A stretch of 64,000 bases of DNA from Leucobacter tenebrionis. GTDB lineage: Bacteria > Actinomycetota > Actinomycetes > Actinomycetales > Microbacteriaceae. The notes beneath the pieces are model-generated. The model was not told the DNA's origin, ran no database searches, and saw nothing but the letters and a program-made list of their open reading frames with translations. Positions 44,440 through 53,600 of the stretch are shown piece by piece. Numbering within the stretch: the stretch's first letter is position 1; the number at the start of each line of letters is the position of its first letter. The stretch covers positions 2,108,001 to 2,172,000 of the forward strand of contig NZ_CP082322.1 of the NCBI RefSeq assembly GCF_019884725.1, in the 5' to 3' direction. The position numbers were made by a program, and so were the translations under genes.

Positions 44440-44907
44440 CTACTCCACCGCGGCCTGCACGAGGGGCAGCGTGCGCCCCTCGAAGTGGGTGCCGAGCGCG
44501 AGTCGGGAAGACACCCGCGCGACCCCGGGGGTGTGCGAGATGAGGTCGAGCACGCGCTGCAGATCCTGAGTGGAGCGGGCGACCACCGAGGTGGTCATGT
44601 CGGTATCGCCCGTGGCCGTGTGCAGATCGAGCAGTTCGGGGATCCTCGCCAGCCCCTCGGCCACCTTCTGGTGCCCCACCGACTGATGGATGAGCAGCGA
44701 GCAGAACGCGCGGATCGGGTACCCGAGGGCTGCGGGGTCGATGTGCGGCGCCATCGAGGAGATCACGCCGGAGCGGCGCAGCCGGTCGAGGCGACCCTGC
44801 GCGGTGGCTCGCGCGACCCCGAGCCGGCGGGCGCACTCGACCACCGAGATGCCCGCCTCCTCGCTGATGAGGGTGATGAGTCGTGCGTCGAGCTGGTCGA
44901 TGGTCAT
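44440..44907 (-). CDS. Lrp/AsnC family regulator 2
   Basis: A 155-residue regulator. HTH: VECARRLGVARATAQGRLDRL. RAM domain with HTATGDTDMTTSVVARS. It shares the domain plan with regulator 1 but is clearly different. It diverges from the aminotransferase gene, with an inverted repeat in between, and should control that gene in response to an amino acid. Confidence 0.91.
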   Translation of the reverse strand: MTIDQLDARLITLISEEAGISVVECARRLGVARATAQGRLDRLRRSGVISSMAPHIDPAALGYPIRAFCSLLIHQSVGHQKVAEGLARIPELLDLHTATGDTDMTTSVVARSTQDLQRVLDLISHTPGVARVSSRLALGTHFEGRTLPLVQAAVE

Positions 44908-44932
44908 GCATCCTCCTTGATGTGGGCAATGT

Positions 44933-44960
44933 GTATAGCGGATTCGGGATCCCGCTATAC
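44933..44960. promoter_or_regulatory. AsnC-type operator upstream of the aminotransferase gene
   Basis: GTATAGCGG (44933-44941) and CCGCTATAC (44952-44960), 10 bp between. The left part belongs to CAATGTGTATAGCGG, which recurs with two changes at 46157-46171, after the aminotransferase gene. Confidence 0.7.
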
Positions 44961-44995
44961 GTAATGAGCATACTGCCGATGAAATCCACTGCCGT

Positions 44996-45024
44996 TTGAC
45001 CGCTCCCGGAAGGCTCTCTAGAGT
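44996..45024 (+). promoter_or_regulatory. Promoter of the aminotransferase gene
   Basis: TTGACC (44996-45001), 17 bp, TAGAGT (45019-45024), followed by a leader of about 33 nt with GAGAG before the ATG at 45064. The operator at 44933-44960 lies upstream of -35, which suits activation. Confidence 0.75.
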
Positions 45025-45063
45025 GGCGCGGGTCAACTGCCCCACGAAGAGAGAGCGTCGAAG

Positions 45064-46155
45064 ATGACCTTCCAGTACCAGGCGAGTACCGACCACCGTT
45101 TCCGTCCCGGGCTCGAGCGCATCGCCGCCTACCGGGCGGGCAAGCCCGCACCCGTCGGACCGGGCGGCCGCAGCATCAAGCTCTCGTCGAACGAGAACCC
45201 CTACCCCCCGCTGACATCGGTGACCGAACGCCTCGCCGAGGCGCTCCCCGCATCGCTCGCCCGCTATCCGAGCATCGCGGCCCCCGAGGTCACGTCGGCG
45301 CTGGCCGAGCGCTTCGAGGTCGAGCCCGACAACATCGTGCTCGGTGCGGGTTCGGTCGAGGTCGCCGCGCAGCTGATCCACGCGTTGGCCGGGCCGGGCG
45401 ACGAGGTCGTGTTCGCCTGGCGGTCGTTCGAGGCCTATCCGATCCTCACGCGGGTGGCGGGGGCCGTGCCGGTGGAGGTGCCGCTCGACGCCGACGCGCG
45501 GCACGACCTCCCCGCCATGGCGGCGGCGGTCACCGAGCGCACGGGCGTCGTCTTCGTCTGCAATCCGAACAACCCGACGGGCACGGTGGTCAGCCGGGCC
45601 GAGCTCGAGGCGTTCATGGCGGCGGTGCCCGAGCGGGTGCTCGTGGTGATCGACGAGGCGTATGTGCACTTCGACCGCGATCCCGAATCTCCCAGCGGCA
45701 TCGAGTTCTTCCGCCGCTACCCGAATGTGGCCGTGCTGCACACGTTCTCGAAGGCCTACGGGCTCGCGGGTCTGCGCATCGGCTACGCCATCGCCCGCCC
45801 GGAGGTCGCGGAGGCGCTGCGCAAGGTCGCGCTGCCGTTCGGGGTCTCGCGCCTGGCGCAGGAGGCGGCCGTGCTGTCGCTCGCAGCCGAGGCCGAGCTC
45901 GACGAGCGCATCGACGACCTGGTGCGGGAGCGGGCGCGGCTGTTCGAGGGGCTGCGTGCCGCGGGGCTCGAGCCGGTGCCGTCGCAGGCGAACTTCGTGT
46001 GGCTGCCAGCGGGGGAGGAGAGCATGCGGATCGCCGAGGCGCTCGAGCGGCAGGGCGTCTCCGTGCGCTGCTTCCCCGGTGAGGGAGTGCGCGTGACCGT
46101 GGGCCTGCCCGAGGAGAATGACGCCGTGCTCGGCGCACTCGCGCCCGTGAACTAG
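45064..46155 (+). CDS. HisC-like aminotransferase, probably aromatic amino-acid aminotransferase
   Basis: A 363-residue fold-type I PLP enzyme. SSNENPYPPL opens the active site, CNPNNPTG and DEAYVHF bind the cofactor, and the PLP lysine is Lys230 in TFSKAYGLAGLRIGYA. It belongs to the HisC/AroAT branch. It is not near other his genes, and it sits beside an AsnC regulator and a TrpXYZ-type importer, so a role with Phe/Tyr/Trp is more likely than histidine synthesis (inference). Confidence 0.87.
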   Translation: MTFQYQASTDHRFRPGLERIAAYRAGKPAPVGPGGRSIKLSSNENPYPPLTSVTERLAEALPASLARYPSIAAPEVTSALAERFEVEPDNIVLGAGSVEVAAQLIHALAGPGDEVVFAWRSFEAYPILTRVAGAVPVEVPLDADARHDLPAMAAAVTERTGVVFVCNPNNPTGTVVSRAELEAFMAAVPERVLVVIDEAYVHFDRDPESPSGIEFFRRYPNVAVLHTFSKAYGLAGLRIGYAIARPEVAEALRKVALPFGVSRLAQEAAVLSLAAEAELDERIDDLVRERARLFEGLRAAGLEPVPSQANFVWLPAGEESMRIAEALERQGVSVRCFPGEGVRVTVGLPEENDAVLGALAPVN

Positions 46156-46225
46156 ACAATATGTATAGCTGATCGCTGATCCTGCTGCCTGAAGTGTCCT
46201 ATCTGTCTAGAGAAGAGTTGGCAGC

Positions 46226-46361
46226 TTGTAGTTCGGATTCCGGCTGAATTAGCATCACATGCAACAGCGACGGTGCTGTGCTCCAGCACCGTGTTGTCAG
46301 CTTTCGCCCGGTGCAATCCCGCCCGGGTGCTCCACCAGTTTCACTCGAGTTGAGGAACACC
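46226..46361 (+). promoter_or_regulatory. Leader of the TrpXYZ-like operon with hairpins
   Basis: Possible promoter TTGTAG (46226-46231), 18 bp, TAGCAT (46250-46255). A 9-bp hairpin (ACGGTGCTG 46270-46278 with CAGCACCGT 46284-46292) and a weaker CCCGG/CCGGG hairpin follow before the binding-protein gene at 46362. The first hairpin overlaps the Cys codons of the upstream reading frame. Confidence 0.55.
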
Positions 46362-46483
46362 ATGGCAATCATCCGAAACCGTCGCCTTGCGATCGCCGTC
46401 GCGGGCGTCGCCACCGCGGCCCTCGCACTGAGCGCGTGCTCGAGCACCGGCGACGAGGCCGGCGGCAACGAAGGAGGCGGTGA
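46259..46483 (+). CDS. Upstream open reading frame with two Cys-Cys pairs (candidate attenuator peptide)
   Basis: The frame starts ATG at 46259 with MQQRRCCAPAPCCQ: Cys codons 6-7 and 12-13. There is no ribosome-binding site, and a TAGCAT box ends only 3 bases upstream, so it may be translated as a leaderless or near-leaderless message. The frame runs 74 codons and overlaps the start of the binding-protein gene in another frame. In mycobacteria, leaderless short frames with consecutive Cys codons attenuate operons by cysteine level. Only the first part need be functional. Confidence 0.5.
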   Translation: MQQRRCCAPAPCCQLSPGAIPPGCSTSFTRVEEHHGNHPKPSPCDRRRGRRHRGPRTERVLEHRRRGRRQRRRR

Positions 46484-47375
46484 GAAGCTCACCGTCGGTA
46501 TCAGCCAGTTCGTGCAGGCCCCGCCGCTCGACGCCGCTGTCGAGGGCTTCAAGCAGGCCTTCGCGGACGCCGGTTACGTCGAGGGCGAGACCGTCGAGTT
46601 CAAGGAGCAGAACGCGAACGGCGAGGTGCCCACCGCCACGACCATCGCGCAGACCTTCGCCGGGGACGAGCTCGATCTCGTGCTGGCCGTCGCCACCCCG
46701 TCGGCCCAGGCGGCCATGCAGAACATCGCCGACGTGCCGGTCGTCTTCACCGCCGTCACCGACCCCGTCGTCGCCGACATCGTCGAATCCGAGGACGAGC
46801 CCGGCAGCAACGTCACCGGCACGAGCGACATGAACCCCGTCGCCGAGCAGATCGCGCTCATCAAGGAGATCGACCCCGACGCGAAGAAGATCGGCACGGT
46901 CTACAGCTCGGGCGAGGTGAACTCGGAGGTGCAGGTGAAGCTGGCCCGCGAGGCCGCGAAGGACGAGGGCCTGGAACTCGTCGAGCAGACCGTCACCAAC
47001 GCGGGCGAGCTCAAGCAGGCCACCGAGGCGCTCGGCGACGTCGACGCCATCTACACCCCCAGCGACAACCTGGTGGTCTCGGGCCTCGGCTCGATCGTGT
47101 CGGTCGCCGAGGAGCGAGGCATCCTGGTGGTCGGCGCCGACGCGCAGCACGTCGAGGGCGGCGCGGTCGCCACGCTCGGCATCGACTACGAGAAGCTCGG
47201 CCACCAGACCGGCGAGATGGCCGTGCGCATCCTGCAGGACGGCGAGGACCCCGCGACGATGCCCGTCGAGACGCAGAGCGAGTTCGAGCTCACCGTCAAC
47301 CCCGCGGCAGCCGAGCGGCTGGGCTACGAGCTTCCGCAGGAGCTCGTCGACCGCGCCGCGAACATCGTAGAGTGA
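46362..47375 (+). CDS. ABC importer substrate-binding lipoprotein, TrpX-like (1)
   Basis: A 337-residue ABC_sub_bind (PF04392-type) protein. Lipobox LSAC with Cys26; the mature part has the repeated GFKQAFADAGYVEGETVEF and IGTVYSSGEVNSE blocks of the family. TrpX in streptococci binds tryptophan; other members bind other amino acids. GAGG precedes the ATG at 46362. First gene of a three-gene importer operon. The Cys-rich leader raises the possibility of a sulfur compound as ligand. Confidence 0.92.
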   Translation: MAIIRNRRLAIAVAGVATAALALSACSSTGDEAGGNEGGGEKLTVGISQFVQAPPLDAAVEGFKQAFADAGYVEGETVEFKEQNANGEVPTATTIAQTFAGDELDLVLAVATPSAQAAMQNIADVPVVFTAVTDPVVADIVESEDEPGSNVTGTSDMNPVAEQIALIKEIDPDAKKIGTVYSSGEVNSEVQVKLAREAAKDEGLELVEQTVTNAGELKQATEALGDVDAIYTPSDNLVVSGLGSIVSVAEERGILVVGADAQHVEGGAVATLGIDYEKLGHQTGEMAVRILQDGEDPATMPVETQSEFELTVNPAAAERLGYELPQELVDRAANIVE

Positions 47376-47379
47376 TCCC

Positions 47380-48348
47380 ATGATCGGTGCGATTGAACTC
47401 GGACTCCTGTACGGAGTCATGGCCCTCGGCGTGTACCTCACGTTCCGCGTGCTGAACTTCCCCGACCTCACCGTCGACGGCAGCCTCACCACCGGTGCCG
47501 CGGTCGCCGCCGCGCTCATCACGGCGGGGCAGAACCCGGTGCTGGCGACCCTCGCGGGCACCGCGGCCGGCGTGATCGCGGGCATCATCACGGGCCTGCT
47601 GCACACGAAGGGCAAGATCGACGGCCTGCTGGCCGGCATTCTGACGATGATCGCGCTGTGGTCGATCAACCTGCGCATCATGGGGAAGGCGAATACTCCG
47701 CTCTTGCGGGAGGACACGCTGATGACCCCGCTGCGCGACGCCGGTTGGATCGGCAAGACGTGGATCGCCGTGGCGATCTTCGCGGTGCTGGTGTTCGTGC
47801 TGAAGCTCGTGGTCGACTGGTTCCTGTCGACCGACCTGGGCCTCGCGATCCAGGCGACCGGCAACAACGAGCAGATGATCCGCAGCTTCGGCGTCAACAC
47901 CGACGGCATGAAGATCCTGACGCTCGCGATCTCGAACGGCCTCGTCGCGCTCGCCGGCGCGCTCGTCGCCCAGTACCAGGGCTTCGCCGACATCAGCATG
48001 GGCATCGGCGTGATCCTGATCGGTCTCGCCTCGGTCATCCTGGGGCAGGCGGTGCTCGGCCAGCGCAACATCTTCCTGGCCAGTCTCGCGGTGCTCGTGG
48101 GTTCGATCCTCTATCGCCTCATCATCTTCTTTGCGCTGTCGGTCGGTCTCAACCCGAACGACATGCGCGCTATCACCGCGATCCTCGTGGTGCTCGCGCT
48201 GCTGCTGCCGCGCTGGGGATTCTTGAAGAAGCTGCCGTCGCTCAGGGATCGCGGCAATCGCAGACCGGGGGCGAAGGATCCGGATCCGGCGCCCGAACCC
48301 GTGGCGTCCGCGACGACCGGGGTCACCGTGCCCGAGGCGGGGAGGTAG
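47380..48348 (+). CDS. ABC importer permease, TrpY-like
   Basis: A 322-residue permease with eight to nine membrane segments and the FPDLTVDGSLTTGAAVAA motif of this branched-chain-like permease group. A 35-residue charged tail follows the last segment. It starts 4 bases after the binding-protein stop. Confidence 0.92.
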   Translation: MIGAIELGLLYGVMALGVYLTFRVLNFPDLTVDGSLTTGAAVAAALITAGQNPVLATLAGTAAGVIAGIITGLLHTKGKIDGLLAGILTMIALWSINLRIMGKANTPLLREDTLMTPLRDAGWIGKTWIAVAIFAVLVFVLKLVVDWFLSTDLGLAIQATGNNEQMIRSFGVNTDGMKILTLAISNGLVALAGALVAQYQGFADISMGIGVILIGLASVILGQAVLGQRNIFLASLAVLVGSILYRLIIFFALSVGLNPNDMRAITAILVVLALLLPRWGFLKKLPSLRDRGNRRPGAKDPDPAPEPVASATTGVTVPEAGR

Positions 48349-48354
48349 AACGCC

Positions 48355-49146
48355 ATGCTGAACATCGATCGCATCTCGAAGACGTTCTTCGCGGGAACCA
48401 TCAACGAGCGCAAGGCGCTCGTCGATCTGAGCCTCACCCTCGACGAGGGCGACTTCGTGACCATCATCGGGTCGAACGGCGCCGGCAAGTCGACGCTGCT
48501 CAACACGGTCGCGGGCCGCTACACGGTCGACACGGGGACGCTGACCGTGGACGGCAAGCCGGTCACGAAGCTCAAGGAGTACCAGCGGGCTCGGTACGTG
48601 GGGCGCGTGTTCCAGGATCCGATGGCGGGCACCGCCCCGGATCTCACGATCGAGCAGAACCTGTCGCTCGCGCTGCAGCGGGGTAAGGCGCGGGGCCTCG
48701 GGCTGGGTGTGACGAAGGCGCGCAAGGAGCGCTTCGTGGAGGAGCTGAAGTCGCTCGAGCTCGGCCTCGAGAACCGGCTCACGGCGAAGGTCGGCCTGCT
48801 CTCGGGCGGTCAGCGCCAGGCGCTGTCGCTGCTGATGGCGGGTTTCACCCAGCCGCGGATCCTGCTGCTCGACGAGCACACGGCGGCGCTCGACCCGCAG
48901 CGCGCGGCGCTGGTCACCGACCTCACGGAGCGCATCGTTGCCCAGGGCGGGCTCACCACGCTGATGGTGACGCACAACATGGAGCAGGCGCTGAAGCTCG
49001 GCAACCGGCTGATCATGATGCACGAGGGCCGGATCGTGTTTCAGGCGACCGAGGCCGAGAAGCGGCAGCTGACCGTGCCTCTGCTGCTCGCCGAGTTCGC
49101 GAAGATCAAGGGCGCCAGCTTCGACGACCGCGCACTGCTCGCCTGA
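48355..49146 (+). CDS. ABC importer ATPase, TrpZ-like
   Basis: A 263-residue ATPase: Walker A GSNGAGKST, signature LSGGQRQALSLLMA, Walker B LLLDEHTAALDP (the DEHTAALD form is typical of this group) and MVTHNMEQAL. Six bases separate it from the permease. It completes the importer. Confidence 0.93.
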   Translation: MLNIDRISKTFFAGTINERKALVDLSLTLDEGDFVTIIGSNGAGKSTLLNTVAGRYTVDTGTLTVDGKPVTKLKEYQRARYVGRVFQDPMAGTAPDLTIEQNLSLALQRGKARGLGLGVTKARKERFVEELKSLELGLENRLTAKVGLLSGGQRQALSLLMAGFTQPRILLLDEHTAALDPQRAALVTDLTERIVAQGGLTTLMVTHNMEQALKLGNRLIMMHEGRIVFQATEAEKRQLTVPLLLAEFAKIKGASFDDRALLA

Positions 49147-49350
49147 CGGGGTCGCCGGGGGGCGGAGCCGGGTCGCGAACGCGATCGGGATCCTCCCCTC
49201 CCAGGCAACGTGTCGATCACGAAACCGCGCGGGGTTTGCGCGAACGGGGGCGGCGCAGTCTACGATGCTGGAATCGGCGTTCTTCCGCGCCGATCTCCCA
49301 GATCGCCGCGGCGCTGTCCCGGCGGGTAGACCTGCGAAGGATCGATACAC
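49147..49350 (+). promoter_or_regulatory. Spacer before the second TrpX-like gene
   Basis: 204 bases without a gene. A TACGAT box (49261-49266) with a TTGCGC 19 bp upstream is a weak promoter candidate, which would give the second binding protein its own transcript. No strong terminator hairpin is seen after the ATPase gene. Confidence 0.4.
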
Positions 49351-50382
49351 ATGCGTCAGACCTCGTTCCGCCGTGCGCTCGCCGCAGCGAGCCTCACCGC
49401 CGTCGCCGCGCTCACGCTCGGCGCCTGCTCCGGCTCGTCCGCGCCCTCCGACACCACGGGAGGCGGCGAGGGTGAGCTCGAGAAGGTGAACATCGGGATC
49501 AGCCAGCTGCTGCAGCACCCCGCGCTCGATGCGGCCACCGAGGGCTTCAAGCAGGCCTTCATCGACGCGGGATACGTCGAGGGCGAGACGGTCGAGTTCG
49601 ATCTGCAGAACGCCAACGGCGAGCAGGCCACTGCCGTGTCGATCGCGCAGGGCTTCGCCTCGTCGGACGCCGACCTCGTGCTCGCGGTCGCCACCCCCGC
49701 AGCACAGGCTGCCGCTCAGGCCATCGTCGACAAGCCCGTGCTCTTCACCGCGGTCACCGACGCGGTGACCGCCGACCTCGTCGACTCGAACGCGAAGCCC
49801 GGCGGCAACGTCACCGGCACCAGCGACGCCGTGCCGAGCGACGCTCTGCAGTCGCAGTTCGAGCTCCTCAAGGAACTCGCGCCCGACGCCGCCAAGGTGG
49901 GCATCGTCTACTCCTCGGGCGAGGTCAACTCCGAGGTGCAGGTCGAGGCCGCTGAGAAGGTCGCAGCCGGTCTCGATCTCGAGATCGTGACGAAGACCGT
50001 CACCACCGCGAGCGACATCCCGCAGGCGACCGACGCGCTCGGCGACGTCGACGCCATCTACGTGCCCACCGACAACCTGGTGGTGGGCGGCATCTCGTCT
50101 CTCGTGCAGGTCGCCGAGGAGAAGCAGATCCCCGTGATCGGCGCCGAATCCGGCACCGTAGAGGGCGGCGCGATCGCCACGCTCGGCATCGACTACGTCG
50201 CGCTCGGACGCCAGACGGGCGAGATGGCGCTCCGCATCCTGCAGAAGGGTGAGGACCCCGCAGAGATGCCCGTCGAGTTCGCGACCGAACTGGCGTACGT
50301 CGTCAACCCGGGCGCCGCGGAGCGTATGGGCGTCGAGATCCCGCAGGAGATCCTCGACCAGGCGGAGACCGTCGGGGAGTAA
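49351..50382 (+). CDS. ABC importer substrate-binding lipoprotein, TrpX-like (2)
   Basis: A 343-residue paralogue of the protein at 46362. Lipobox LGAC with Cys26; GFKQAFIDAGYVEGETVEF and IGVIYSSG-type blocks (here VGIVYSSGEVNSEVQVE) match copy 1 closely. It has no permease or ATPase of its own, so it probably feeds a second ligand to the same importer. Confidence 0.92.
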   Translation: MRQTSFRRALAAASLTAVAALTLGACSGSSAPSDTTGGGEGELEKVNIGISQLLQHPALDAATEGFKQAFIDAGYVEGETVEFDLQNANGEQATAVSIAQGFASSDADLVLAVATPAAQAAAQAIVDKPVLFTAVTDAVTADLVDSNAKPGGNVTGTSDAVPSDALQSQFELLKELAPDAAKVGIVYSSGEVNSEVQVEAAEKVAAGLDLEIVTKTVTTASDIPQATDALGDVDAIYVPTDNLVVGGISSLVQVAEEKQIPVIGAESGTVEGGAIATLGIDYVALGRQTGEMALRILQKGEDPAEMPVEFATELAYVVNPGAAERMGVEIPQEILDQAETVGE

Positions 50383-50447
50383 CCGCGCTCGCGCGGGCCG
50401 GCGGGGTTTGCGCGCCCGTCACCGAGGTGCGCCCGCCGGCCCGCCGC

Positions 50448-50538
50448 TGTAGATCTCTCGCACCGTTGCAGACCTCCGGCACCGTGCGAGAGATCTACAA
50501 CGGTGCGAGAGGTCTACAGCGGCGCCGAAGGTCTGCAG
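50448..50538. repeat. Multi-half-site palindrome, family shared with 22136-22214
   Basis: TGTAGATCTCTCGCAC (50448-50463) pairs perfectly with 50484-50499, or with the copy at 50504-50519 (one mismatch). Between and after are GCAGACCTCC and its reverse AAGGTCTGCAG (50528-50538), the same core as at 22141. It lies between the binding-protein gene and the PutA-like gene, both plus strand. Confidence 0.75.
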
Positions 50539-50603
50539 CGGTGCTTCGCCGATCCCCGCGTGCGCTCCCGACGTTTGTCAGAGGTGCCCCATACAGTGGG
50601 CAC

Positions 50604-53600
50604 ATGGCAGCAGATTCTTTCGAAGTCGAGGCCGCGTGGCAGGTGGTGGCCGACCGGGCGGAGGGGCGCGTCGATGAGTGGATCGGCGCGCTGCTCGAGC
50701 GCGGTGTGGAGCATCAGCGCGGCTTCCTGCGCGAGATGCGGCGTGAGCCCGAGAGCTTCGAATTCACGCGGCGACTGCTCGAACTGCTCGCGAGCACGGA
50801 AGACGTGTTCGCTTCTGCCGCGGCGCTGCGCGAGGTCGCGCAAGAGGTGCCGCAGTCGCTGCCCGCGCGGGATCGCCTGGCCGTGCGCGCCGGGGGAGCG
50901 ACCTCGCTCGGGTTCCCCTGGGCGATCCTGCCGATGGCGAGGAAGCGCTTGCGCGACCGTGTGGCAGACCTGGTGCTCGCGGCGAAGCTCCCGGTCGGCG
51001 GCGCCTCCTCCGGGCCGGCGCGCCTGAGCCGCCTCACGGAGGCGGTGCGACGCCTCGGGGAGGCGGGCGTGACGGCGGTCGTCACGCCGCTCGGGGAGGC
51101 GGTGCACGGGCCGGCCGGCGTCGAGGCCGAGGTCGCCAGGCTCGTCGCGCTCTGCGCCGTGCCGACGGTCGGGCACCTCGTGATCGATCCGGCGCGTCTC
51201 GCGCCCGGCGGCTCCGACTGGACGGCCGAAGACGACGTGTGCCGGGTCGTGCGGTCTCTTCGCCCCGTGCTCGATGCGGCGGCGGAGCACGGCACCACCG
51301 TGCACCTCGAGCCCCGAAGCGTGCGCTGGGCCCGGGTGCTGCCCGAGATCGTGGTGCGAGCCTTCGCGGATGCGGCCCTCGATCGCGTGCGTGTCGGCGT
51401 GAGGATCATGGCCGAGCTGCCTGAGTCGCGCGAGCACTACGACCGTCTCAGCAGGTGGGCTCAGCAGCGTGCCGCCGACGGCGGGGCCGCCGTCGAGGCT
51501 GTGATCGGTGTGGCGGGGGTGGCGAGCGCCGAGCGCATCGCGTCGATCGAGAGCGGGCTCGCGGTGCCCGTGCTCGAGGATCGCGAAGAGGTGACCGCTC
51601 AGCTGCTGCGCCTCATCGAACTCGCACTGCACCCGGCCAGGGCGGCCGTGCTGCGTCCCGTCGTCGCGACGGAGGATCTGTTCGTGCTGAGCGGCACCAT
51701 TGAGCTGGCGGAGCACCTGGGGTCCGCCGGGCTGTTCTCGCTGCAGCTTCGCAGCGGGTTCGCTCCGGGGCTCGCTGAGGTGCTCTCCGCCGGGGGCGCG
51801 GAGGTGCGGATGTCGCTCCCCGTGGTCGCGCCCCGCGAGTTCGCCGGGGCCGTCGACATGCTGGTCGGGTTCGCCGCGGAGGCGGCCGATCCCGAGTCCG
51901 TCATCGCCCGTTTCGACGCGCTTCTGGACGAGGGGCGCGGGGCGGCCGACGCGGATCCCGATGCTTCTCCGGATCCCGCACCCTCCCCGGATCCCGACCC
52001 TGCTCCTGAGACGAGCCCCGACCGCGTCTCCGAACCTGCTTCCGGAGAAGCGCTTCCGGTGAGAGCCGTGGAGCGGGCCGCGTTCCGGGCGGCCTCTGCA
52101 CGGGCCGCCGATCCTGCGCCCGCCTCCCACCGCACCCAGCTGCGCGCCCGAGAGTGGGATCCGAGCGAGCGCGACAGCGCGCTGTTCTACCGCGCGCCCG
52201 ACGAGCCCGCCCGGTTCGACACGGGCGGCCTGACGGCGGCGGTGCTCGGTCTCACGCGCGGTTCGACGGGGGAGGTGCGCCTCGAATCGCTCACGCCGCC
52301 CCGCCCGATCCCGGTCGTCTCGGAGTCGGGCTTCGCAGGCGAGCCGGCCACTGACGCCAGCCTTTCCGCCAACCGTGATTGGGTGCGCGAGCTGCTCGTC
52401 CGCGACGTGCGCGAGGGTGCACGGGGATGCCAGAGCGCAGACGCCGCGGATTCTGCGGAGGCGGACACGGGAACGGGCGGCGCTGCCGCGACTTCCGGCT
52501 CCGCTGCGTCCTCGGAGCCTGCTACGCCCGCTGTATCTACTGCGGCACCCGCTGGCGCGGTCGAGCGGGCCGCCGGGCAGACCTGGAGCGGTCAGCCGGC
52601 CCGCACCCGGGCGTCGAGGCTGCGTCGCGCAGCGCTGGCCGTCGTCGCAGCGCGAGATCGGCTGCTGCAGTCGCTCGCGGTCGACACCGGCGCTCCGGCG
52701 GGGGAGCTCGACACCGAGGTGAGCGACATCGTCGACGCCGCGCGGTACTACGGGCAGCTCGCCGAGGGACTCGCCGCCGTGCGGGGCGCGACGTTCGTCT
52801 CGGAGGGACTGGCGCTGGTCGTCGCCGACGCGCGCACGCCGTTCGCGACGCAGGCCGAGGCCGTGCTCGCGGCACTCGGGGCCGGCAGCAGTGTGCTGTG
52901 GATGGTGCCGCAGCGTTTCAGACGCTCGGCCTCCGTGCTGCTCGAGGAGTGGGAGATCGGCGGCATCACGCCGGGCTCGGTGAGGATCGAGCCCGCGCCC
53001 GAGCAGGGCGGGGCGCTGGATTCCGCGGTGAGCTCCGAGATCGACCGAGCGATCGTGCTCGGCGACCGCGCCGCGGCCCGCGAGATCGCGAGGCGTCGGC
53101 CCGAGCTGCAGATCGAGGGCCGCTTCCACGCGCGGGGCAGCGTGCTCGTGGCCCCGTCGGCCGACCTCGACGGGGCAGTCGAAGACCTTGTGGCCTCGGC
53201 GTTCTACGCGGCCGGTGCTCATCCCCGCGCGGCGAGCATCGCGATCCTGCTGGGCAGTGTGGCTCGGTCGCGCAGATTCCGCGACGGCCTTGCGGATGCG
53301 GTGCGCGCGCTGCGGGTGGGCGACACGGCGCAGCCTCGGGGCGCCGACCCCCTCAGCTTCGACGTGGGCCCGCTGGCAGAGCCGCCGGGAGAAGGGGCGC
53401 TGCGGGCGTTGACCGAGCTGGAGCGGGGCGAGGAATGGCTCGTGCAGCCCCGGCAGCTCGACGATGAGGGGCTGCTGTGGAGCCCCGGTGTGCGGCTCGG
53501 AGTCTCCCCCGCCTCCTCGTTCTGGGATGACGCCCGGGGCGTGCCTGTGCTCGGGATCGCGCACGCGCACTCGTTCGAGGAGGCGCTGCGATTGCAGAAC

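Noticed and set aside
45064-46155. Histidine biosynthesis hisC
   Set aside because: No other his gene is nearby, and AsnC regulation plus the importer fit an aromatic or general aminotransferase better; the family alone cannot decide.
49265-49489. A second leader peptide before the second TrpX-like gene
   Set aside because: A frame starts near a TACGAT box but it has no codon runs and no matching hairpin.
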